Below, in pieces: positions 56,204 through 64,000 of a stretch of DNA of 64,000 nt (the first letter of the stretch is position 1; each line of letters starts with the position of its first letter). The translations under genes were made by a program, and so were the position numbers. The notes under the pieces were generated by a model, which saw only the letters and a program-made list of their open reading frames with translations, was not told where the DNA came from and made no database searches. Origin of the DNA: Thinopyrum elongatum (Eukaryota > Streptophyta > Magnoliopsida > Poales > Poaceae). The stretch spans positions 524,720,228-524,784,227 of the forward strand of contig CM022302.1 in NCBI GenBank assembly GCA_011799875.1. Direction: 5' to 3'.

Positions 56204-58284
56204 GGAGTGGCCAGGCGTTGATCTTCAAGGTGAATGAGGCTTCGCTGATCTGTATGCACAATAAACTCATCATTCTGGAGGTATGTTCGCCAGTGATCAA
56301 CTGCCATCAGTATCGCCAAGCCTTCCTTTTCGTACGTGCTCAGTTGTCGGTTGCGTGGCCCCAACGCACGGCTCAAGTACCCGATCGGGTGCTTATCCTG
56401 GGAGAGTACTGCTCCAATGCCTTGATCCGATGCGTCTGTTTCCAGCTCGAAGGTTTTTGTGAAGTTGGGTAATGCCAGCACCGGCGCAGTAACCAGTGCC
56501 TGCTGTAGGGCACGGAAAGCGCCGTCTTCGAGGTCTGTCCAGCGAAATACGACACCTTTTTTGAGCAAGTCTGTGAGTGGTCGACTGGTGACTGCAAACC
56601 CCCGAACAAACTTGCGGTAATACCCTGCCAGGCCTAGGAATCCACGCACCTCTTTGATGTTGCTGGGCACCGGCCATTGCTGAACGGCCAGAATGTTCTT
56701 GTGATCTGTGCGGACACCTTCCCCACTGATTTCATGGCCCAAGTAGAGTAATTTCGGCTGCGCGAAGGAGCACTTGCTACGCTTGACCTTCAGATTGTGT
56801 TTTTTCAAGAGTTGGAAGACTTGTTGGAGCAGGCTGAGGTGCGAGTCCTCGTCCTCGCTATGCACTAAGATGTCGTCAATGAAAACAAGCACGCCTTTTC
56901 GGAGCAGTGGTGATAGGACAATGTTCATGCCTCCTTGAAAAGTTGATGGCCCCCCTGTAACACCGTAGGGCATGACCTTGAATTCGAAATGACCGTGATG
57001 CGTCTTGAATGCCATTTTGTGCTCATCCTCAGGCCTCATGCGAATCTGATGGTAGCCCGCTCGCAGGTCCAAGCTTGTAAACAGCCGCGAGCCTGCCAAC
57101 TCGTCGAAGAGTTCCTCGATGACTGGTAGGGGGTAACGATTCTTGACGGTTACCGCGTTGAGGTGCCGGTAATCGACGCAGAATCGCCAAGTGAGGTCTT
57201 TTTTCTGTACCAACAAGACCGGGGATGCGAAAGGACTCACGCTGGGCTGAATGATGCCCTGTGCTAACATCTCGGCCACTTGTTTCTCCACCTCATCCTT
57301 CTGTGCTGGGCTGTGCCTGTATGGACGCAAGTTCACTGGACGTGCTCCGGGAACCAGCAGAATCGAGTGGTCAAAAGATCTCTGTGGTGGCAATCCTTTT
57401 GGCTCTTCAAACAAGACTCCATATTGATCAATGAGATTCCCAATTGCCGCCGGTAATGGGGGCTGCTGCATGTCTTGCACAGTAGCACACAGTTGAACCA
57501 CCCTGGTGACTGCTTCTTGCTCGAGCAGGTGGTGTAGTTCCACCCCTGAGATGAGATCACAGCGAGTAACATCGGCTCGGGCACCGCAGAGATGCACTGG
57601 AACTCCGTTGTATTGAAAATCCATCGTCTTCTCCAGCCAATGCACTTGCATCGAACTGTGACAAGCCAGCCAATCAATCCCGAGTATCACATCATAACAT
57701 CCCAGGGGCAAGACTTTGAGGTCGGTGGTGAATTTGACTCCCTGGGAATGCCATTCGCACTTGGGTATCTCCTGATCACTGCGAAGAACGCCGCCATTAG
57801 CAACGCGCACAGACAGTGGGCGGCGCGCGCTCTGGACCCCTTGCAGATGATGAGGAAAGGTCGAGCTGATAAAGCTATGAGAGGATCCAGAGTCCACCAG
57901 CATTAAGACCTCTCGGTCCTGCACCCAGCCGTGCAATCGCATTGTTGTGGGTGATTCGGCCCCTTCGAGGGCTTCCTTGGACAGAACACAACAGTCCGCT
58001 TCACTTGGTGTAGGTTCCCCTTGCCCTTGCTCGGCAGGCTGGCCTTGTAGCATCTCAAGAAGCTCTTTGACGACATGTAGCTGTACCGTAGGCGCGCACC
58101 GGTGCTCGCGACTCCACCGCTCGCCGCAGGTGAAGCAGAGGCCCTTGGCACGACGATAAGCACGGAGAGCCGCCAGCTTGTCATCATTGGAGGCGAACTT
58201 CTTGTTGTCGTGGCCGCGGCGGTCATCTCGCCGCACCTCCGGTGCCCCGACGCCTGGTTTGGGCGGGGGCGGTGGAAGCGGCAA
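55996..58284 (-). pseudogene. chromovirus Gag C-terminus, protease, reverse transcriptase, RNase H
   Basis: A 762-codon open frame on the minus strand. A zinc knuckle (CFTCGERWSREHRC) is followed by protease (MLVDSGSSHSFIS), reverse transcriptase (VDYRHLNAVTVKNRYPLPVI, SLDLRAGYHQIRM, VLVFIDDILVHSEDED) and RNase H (FELETDASDQGIGAVL). Catalytic residues DSG, FIDD and the RNase H Asp are kept. It ends at 55996 after a frameshift near 56110, where reading moves to the integrase frame. The 5' side is also shifted relative to gag. Replication proteins of an extinct copy. Confidence 0.88.
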
Positions 58285-58344
58285 CGCCGTGGCGGCGTAG
58301 CGCGTCCACCCACTGATAGCGAGGGTGGAAACGAGTGACGCCTA

Positions 58345-59304
58345 TCATCCCGCCGGAATGCGTCCACCACTTCCTGCAAACATGCGAGGTCCATGTAAAA
58401 CAACAGCTGCACGAATATCACGCTGCAAACCCTCCATGAATTGGGTAACAAAAAATGCAGGATCCCAAGAGGGGTGATGTGCCAGGAGGTGATGCATAAT
58501 TTGAGTAAATTGCTCTGCATATTCTGCTACTGTGCCCGTTTGTTTCAACCTATTAAACTACCTTAGCAGGTTCTGGAATTCCTCACGCCCAAACTGGGCG
58601 TAGATTGCAGCAGCAAAGCCCCCCCAATCTTGATAATGCAAGTGAGCTTGGGAGGATTGGAGCCAGGTGAGCGCCCCATCTGTGAAATACATGGCAGCGC
58701 AGCTAACCCAAGTATCAGGACTAAGGGTGCAGACGCGGAAGTAAGCTTCACATTTAAGACGCCAAGCCTTCGGGTTCGTCCCGTCGAAAACAGGGAAATC
58801 GAACCGCGGCGGTGGTGGCAAACGATGATACCCCCGGTCCCCTGAGAACGATTGCTCGCCGTACGGAAGGAAGTCGGACATACCAGTGGCCGGAGGCAAT
58901 CGTGCAGTGTGAATTTCACCCGCCGATTTCCCCCGAAGATCAGGTGCAACGCCGTGGCCACCAGGCCTGTGACTGCCGTCACCGCGAGTGTGTGGCTGCT
59001 CGCCTGGACGATGGAGGGACGTGCCGGCCATGGCCGGAAGCAGGGGCGGCAGGTCGGCGAGGCGGATCATGGGCGCCGTCTCCTTCGGCATTACCGGATC
59101 GGGCGCCTGCTCGGGCACTGGGCGCGGCGCCTGGATGTTTTGGCGAAGCTCTGTCACCTCCGCGCGCAACTCGTCGACCGAGCGCTCGATCGCCGGACGC
59201 CACCCTTGAAGCTCGAGAACCACCGGGTGGATCTCACTAATCTGGGCGGACATGGCGTTGATCGCCGCCGTCAGGTCAGCCAGGGCCTTGTTGATTTCCT
59301 CCAT
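58345..59304 (-). pseudogene. chromovirus Gag
   Basis: Starts ATG 59304 (MEEINKALADLTAAINAMSA), with a long coiled segment and the retrotransposon Gag core (FPVFDGTNPKAWRLKCEAYF, DWGGFAAAIYAQFGREEFQN). An in-frame TAG at 58558-58560 falls where a Gln fits (LLR-stop-FNRLKQTG). The frame continues as VAEYAEQFTQIMHHLLAHHP, ending at 58345, with a frameshift before the zinc-knuckle frame. Confidence 0.85.
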
Positions 59305-59414
59305 GGCCGTGACTTTGCCCCGCCGTGTCTGGATAATTGAAGGGAGGCGGCCGGCCAGATTGGTGGTGGTGGTGAGAAAATTTTTGGGTGGATCGGAACG
59401 GCTCTGATGCCACT

Positions 59415-59726
59415 TGTTATACTCCTGCTACAATAATTCTCTCACAAGATCAAGGATACAAGAATCAGGCCGATCTGGTGTTCTAAGTGGTGGTAGAAAG
59501 GGGATTCGGGAGAGGAGTGCCGCCGCCTAGCCGATTACATCAACGCCACCTTGCGCAGGAGGGGAACAGAAGCTACTTAACCTAGCGAGTGGTGTCCCAG
59601 ACTTGGGCCGTCAGCCTGCTGCTGGGCTTGACTTGTCGACGGGGCCGTTCCGGCCCAACGGGCGCAGCAGCAGTCGAGGCCCCAGCGTCGGTGGTGGTTG
59701 GCCCAGAGGGAACAGGGGCCGTAAAA
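59415..59726 (-). mobile_element. 5' LTR of the chromovirus
   Basis: 312 bp, nearly identical to 54294-54608. The outer end reads GTAAAA where GTAACA is expected. Confidence 0.9.
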
Positions 59727-59731
59727 GAGGC

Positions 59732-60805
59732 ATCCAAATGGTCAAATATATCTTGCTCTTCACATGGCTAAACTCCGTGATAATAAAGAAATTTGGTCAA
59801 GGCCAAAAAACCAGAAATTTGGTCAAGGTCACTTCCAAGTAATTTTTATTTAGAAATTTGGTCAAGTTGGATGATAGTTCATCTACATCAAACTGCTACC
59901 CAAGCTATTCTCATCTCGAACTGAGCTTGTTGGGAATTGTCATGGTTTGTGCAGGTTTCAGTTTCCAGAAGCCTCCGCATAACTACTGCTGTGGCCCTAG
60001 TTGCTGCTACCATTGACAGCGCCTGAGATGCCTGCTCGCTTAAAGCCTTTTGTGTTTCTTCGAACAAGTCTATAATGGTGGTCCTGTGTTGGCCATTATC
60101 CTTGCATTAGTTTCTTGTTTTCTATCTTTTGGTCCTGTGCTGGAAATTAGCTTTGTTTGTTGTTTGGTGCAACCCAGCAAACGGTCAGTTGAACTCGTGA
60201 TGTGTCGTGGTTGGTCGGAACATGACTATGTTTATGTTAGCAGAAATGGTCAAATGGGGATTGGGCCGCAAAATGGATATGTTTCCGTTATCGGTGTTTG
60301 AATTGGAGCCACCATCTTTTTTTTGCGGGGCGGTTTGAGGGACGCTGATGGAGTTTAGATGAAACAGTGCCGACTAGACTAGAAAAATTAAGAATATGAT
60401 CGTGGTCAGAGCATTGGTAGCGGTTTAACTGCATGACTAGGATGAGATGCTGGACCTGAACCCGGTTTAAGGAGTCAACCCCTGGTTTCTGTTCATGCAT
60501 CTTCCTCTTCTTTCCGTTGCAGTGTTTGTCCGTCCGTTTGGCTGTGCCATCCACAACTCCTTGGCTGTCCAGTTACAGATTTGCTGGAGAAAATAACAGG
60601 CATATAGCTGGACTGTCCATGTACATATTTTCTGTAGATGGTCTGGTGAGCGGGTCCCTGGTGAGCTACCGACGTCAGTTCCCTCTTGATATATCGTGGC
60701 ATCGACAATGACAGGGTTGTCAGTGCTTCGTGCTTCATATGTTCGTGCAATGTTCCTGTCTGCTATAAGACTCTAACATGACCAATCGTGTAATTTTCTC
60801 TACTA
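59732..60805 (+). other. flank downstream of the chromovirus
   Basis: Continues the F-box locus. Three AGAAATTTGGTCAAG repeats lie at 59789-59870. Short open frames (for example 60050-60301) have no signature. Likely 3' UTR and intergenic DNA. Confidence 0.4.
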
Positions 60806-60823
60806 TATACGTTCTTCCAGGGC

Positions 60824-62184
60824 GACGCGAGGGCGGCTCCCCCACCCGCAACCGCCGCCGCCAATCCACTCTCACAACCCGCTTCCGCTGGAAGACGCCG
60901 GCGGGCATAGCCCGTGTGGCTGACGGCGTGGCGGGGCCCATCTCTCGCGGCCTCCCCTTGCTCTGTGGGCGACATGACCTGGTAGCGGTCGGTGGCGTCC
61001 CGGTCCGATGCGCATCTAGGAATACGGCAGTGGGACTCTGCGAGCGGTGGCCGGCGGTGGAGGTCAAGGTTCGTCTCGTGACGGCGCTCTCCGGCCAGAT
61101 CAGGGAGATTCGGTGCTTGCGGCCATGACTAGGATGGGGTCGTTGGCCTCGGCCAAATCTGGCCATGGCTAGTGGCTGGACGTGTCGATGATGTATGGTG
61201 TCTGGCCACCTGCATGGTCACCAGGTTGCGGACGGCGCAGTGGCGGGTGCAGCACGTCGGCAACTGGGCAGATCTTGACGGGTTCTTCTGATCACGCCGA
61301 GATTCTACCTTTGTCTGGGTCCTTGACACCGCGGGCAACTTCGGGGGAAACCCCAAATCTCATTGGGATTGAGCAATGGCGGTGCTTTTGCGTCGTAGTC
61401 CCTCTTGAGGGCATCGTTTCTGGAGTTTGCTCTGGTTGAAGGGACCGGTGACGCTGGCGGCGCATGCCCTGGTGGCGCGATTGCCGATGAAAATCGCATC
61501 GACTACGGTCATGGCAGACGATGGCGGCGTCTCCAATGCCGTTTCCTTGTTGAGGCATCGTCGTTGCAGTTTGCGTCATCATGTTCGGGATGCTCCGGGG
61601 GAAACCCTATATTTGGGTCTCCCGGATCGGACGATGACGGCGTCTTTGGTGTCGTTCTCCCACCTGAGGGCATTGTTTTGGAGCAAGTGCTGATTGGAGG
61701 GGATTAGAGTAGGAGCGGTGTTACATCTACCGCAAGGCCGACGAGGGATCGCGGTGGCATGGCGCTGCGGAGTTTCGACGAGGGGCGCGTGTGGATGGAT
61801 ATGTGCAGGATGGTGGTGTTGTCTGGCACCATGGTGGCGTTGATGGCAGAACTGGCAAGGTCGATGCATCAGTGTCTGCTCTGAAAATGGATCGGTGAAA
61901 GACGGCGGCGACGACTTTTGTGAGTGCGTTGGACTGGTGTGTGCCCTAGCAACGCGGCTTGGTTGGGGCGACTTCGGTGTGATGTCTGTTTGGTATTAGG
62001 CTCGGAGCCTCGGACTATCGGCACACCTTCATCAAGTGGATAGGAGTAGCAACAGATGTTGCCAAAATGATGACTTCAAACTAGCTAATGTATTGTTTTA
62101 TAAGGTCTTTGTGAATAATTAATAAGATGACTGTATGCATCGTCCAGATGCAGAGACGGGAGTCATCCTCTTTTTCTATAAAAA
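60824..62184 (+). mobile_element. retroposon (SINE/LINE-like) with long target duplication
   Basis: Flanked by TATACGTTCTTCCAGGGC (60806-60823) and TATACGTTCTCCAAGGC (62185-62201), an imperfect duplication of about 17 bp. It ends in TAATTAATAAGATGACTGTA, GATGCAGAGACGGGAGTCAT and CCTCTTTTTCTATAAAAA, a tail style known from grass LINE 3' ends. The body is GC-rich with a repeated (A/C)GGGGGAAACCC motif (61339 and 61598) and repeated GAGGGCAT(C/T)GTTT. No reverse transcriptase motif; long chance frames only. Strand inferred from the A-rich tail. Confidence 0.65.
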
Positions 62185-62201
62185 TATACGTTCTCCAAGG
62201 C

Positions 62202-63087
62202 AGTCAATATACAGCCATTTTGCCTCAAAAAACAAAACAAAAGATCCAGCAGCGATCGCCTTGCCGGCCATCGAGTGTACGTGTTAGCTAGTCAAAGATT
62301 GATCAATAAATAACGGTTTTTCCTGTTTGTTTTGGCGAGGGTGGAGGGGCCATTTGTGCTGGCCGGATGCAGTGAGCAGCGAGTAGCGGCGAATTAGTGA
62401 TAATCCAGGATCCAGTCATCGCCTTGCCGGCCGGCCGGCGACGGTGATATACTGAGAACATATGTAGTGACTTCACCAGAAGGCCAGCCTGACAGTTCAA
62501 TTTCAACGATTTATAAATATAAGCGCGGGGGGGGGGGGGGGGGGGTGTTCAAATCTAACTAAATACTAGCATCTCAACATCTTTCATCCGAAATTGTGTA
62601 CTGATAAATCTTAGAGCATCTCCAGAAGCCCAGTCGTGTCTCCAGAAGCTCACTTTTCGCCGGTTAGGGCCGAATTTGGCGCCGGCGGACCCAGGCCGAA
62701 CCCGGCGCACTGGGGACGCCGAGAGAAACATTTTTGGCGCGAAAGCCTGGTGGACTCGCCGAGTCAGCAACTAGACGCGTTCGTCGTCCTCATCACCTCG
62801 TTTTCCCACGGAGAATCAATGCGAAGGCTGCCACCGGTCAGCCTTCCATTGATTCCTCACGGGCGGCGCAGTGAAGGCACGTCAACTCGCGTCCCGCCCT
62901 TTCCCGCCATGCGTACACACGGCTGCCGCCCACTCGCCGCCCACCCGCCGCTATGAAAGCCCCCCCTCACTCGCCGGTGGCCGCACACACAGTCCCTCTC
63001 CCCCTCTTGCCGAAGACGACCCTCTCGCCCTCTCGCCGCCGACGCCCCTCTCCCCTCTCTCCCAGCAGATGCCCTCATCCGACGACC
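62202..63087. other. intergenic DNA with a G20 run; upstream region of the last gene
   Basis: GATCGCCTTGCCGGCC occurs at 62256 and TCATCGCCTTGCCGGCC at 62417. A run of 20 G lies at 62527-62546. GAGCATCTCCAGAAGCCC (62612) is the kind of motif found near ends of some grass transposon families. No gene signal until 63088. Confidence 0.4.
62527..62546. repeat. poly(G) run, 20 bases
   Basis: Uninterrupted G20 following AAGCGC. Length may be affected by sequencing. Confidence 0.9.
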
Positions 63088-64000
63088 ATGGCCGAGCGCT
63101 ACCCCGACGACGGAGCGGCGGCCAATGGCTTCGGCCGCCGCCACCTGCACGAGGATGAGGCCCGCCTCCTCTACGAGGAGGACTACCCGGCGCTGCCGGA
63201 CATGCGGGTGTCGGGCTCCTGGAGGCTCAGCGCTGGCGGTGTCGCGGTGCCACCGCCGCCCACCGGTGCCGATCGGCGCGCTGAGATCGCGAGCATCCGA
63301 TCGTCGCTGCCGGAGCAGGCGCGACAGCAACCGATGTATGCCCCCGACAGCCACACACTGTGGACGGCGTACTTCGACCGCCGCCACGCCGACCAGTTCG
63401 CCTCCACGAACGGCGTCGAGCCCCGCGGCCACCAGAACTCCGATGGGCGGCGCCAATGGTGGGGCGTCCCTGGGCGCACGCTCGAAGCCGTCCTCAGGTA
63501 CATCGAGGGCGGCAACTCGCCACGCTTGGAGTACCCGGCGCCCCCCTCCTTCTGTCGCGGCCACGATAGCTCCTGGACGCCAAGTCGAATGGAGACGGTG
63601 TCCTCGTCATCGTCGGGCTCCCGTTCCTCCGGGTCGCCGGCGCTCCTCCCCGTCAAGCCGGAGCCACGGGAGACACCCGCGGCGGCGCCCTCGTTATCAA
63701 CGAGGGCGGCGTCCCTTCTCCTCCCTCCTCCTCCCGCCTCGTCAAGCCGAAGACCGAGCCGACGCTCCTTCCCGTGAAGAAGGAGCACGTGGCCATGGCC
63801 GCCGACGAGGAGACCGGCCTGAAATGGGCGCGGGACGACTACGTCCGGCAGGAGATGGAGCGCCAGTGCCACGCCCTCGAGAAGATCGCCGCCCGGCGCT
63901 GCGGCCGCGAGGAGGGCGGTATCGTCATCCTCGACGACGAGAAACCCGGGCCGTCCAACCGCCCATGCATCGGCGACGCAGGCCAGGGGTGCAGCAAGGA
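63088..64000 (+). pseudogene. Triticeae repeat-family protein of unknown function, frameshifted and cut by the window end
   Basis: ATG at 63088 gives MAERYPDDGAAANGFGRRHL, then EEDYPALPDMRVSGSWRLSA, PDSHTLWTAYFDRRHADQF and RRQWWGVPGRTLEAVLRYIE. I believe similar proteins recur in Triticeae genomes, but I cannot name a domain. Near 63685 the frame must shift (one base lost or two gained) to continue as NEGGVPSPPSSSRLVKPKTE, ETGLKWARDDYVRQEMERQC and GGIVILDDEKPGPSNRP up to the window edge. Without the shift the first frame ends at 63777. Visible motifs: VKPEP, VKPKTEP and VKKE (SUMO-acceptor-like) and IVILDDE (SUMO-interaction-like). An in-frame upstream start at 62953 is less likely. It could be part of a DNA transposon. 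Confidence 0.5.

Larger units (their letters stand above)
54294..59726 (-). mobile_element. Reina-type chromovirus (Ty3/gypsy), 5,433 bp
   Basis: LTRs at 54294-54608 and 59415-59726 (about 312-315 bp), perfect TSD GAGGC at 54289-54293 and 59727-59731. The PBS (minus TGGCATCAGAGCC, about 59402-59413) adjoins the 5' LTR. A polypurine tract (minus AAGGAGGAGGGGG, 54609-54623) adjoins the 3' LTR. Short LTRs, compact size, integrase order and a C-terminal chromodomain point to the Reina clade. All reading frames carry damage. Confidence 0.9.

Noticed and set aside
60778..61869. Several 75-143 codon frames on both strands
   Set aside because: Located in the non-coding retroposon, no conserved motif, frames not connected.
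62857..63872. 235- and 229-codon minus-strand frames opposite the last gene
   Set aside because: High-GC antisense shadows; the plus strand gives the family-like protein.

Overview
The window looks like repeat-rich genomic DNA from a Triticeae grass (wheat, barley, Aegilops or a close relative). Signs are a BARE-1/WIS/Angela-type copia LTR, non-autonomous gypsy elements with TGATACGTCTCC termini, several CACTA transposons, plant-type GT-AG introns and plant F-box/LRR genes. No tRNA, rRNA, CRISPR or prokaryotic feature was seen. Most of the 64 kb is nested transposable elements; a few host-type genes or relics lie between or inside them.

Region 1 (1-7027): the 3' part of an LTR ends at 926 and interrupts a minus-strand copia element (truncated gag, leader, 5' LTR, 927-4444). 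Then come unassigned DNA, a zinc-finger pseudogene (5583-6616) and a Stowaway-like MITE. Region 2 (about 7028-14098) looks like the body of a CACTA transposon (CACTA-1). Only its right terminus (14098) is certain. It holds a broken B3-like plus F-box/LRR chimeric gene (7665-10396), a solo gypsy LTR with perfect GTGGT duplications, an intact 239-codon DEDDy-type 3'-5' exonuclease gene (12623-13342), and 84-bp tandem subterminal repeats.

Region 3 (14099-49580) belongs largely to a second, minus-strand CACTA element (CACTA-2) whose TNP2 transposase (48470-45003) is one long frame killed by in-frame stops. It is split by a 29-kb insertion (14942-43987, TSD CCAAT). This is a LARD-like retrotransposon with 3.8-kb LTRs and a non-coding interior. 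Its 3' LTR is itself interrupted three times: by N1 (23758-30774, TSD CCTGC), by N2 (30943-37622, TSD CGCCG), and by CACTA-3 (38779-42538), which contains an 816-bp hAT-like element (TSD CCATGAGT/A). Nesting therefore reaches four levels.

Region 4 (49581-64000) is the most gene-like. It has an unusual element rich in GGTCTT/CGGTC motifs, a multi-exon F-box/LRR gene (51989-53793 or beyond) with a 5'-UTR intron and a small MITE in an intron, a degraded Reina-type chromovirus just downstream (54294-59726, TSD GAGGC), a 1.36-kb retroposon with a long target duplication (60824-62184), and a frameshifted Triticeae repeat-family protein running off the window end (63088-64000).

The genes do not form a pathway. 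The story is insertional history, with CACTA elements carrying host-derived gene pieces. The best candidates for function are the exonuclease ORF and the F-box gene at 51989.
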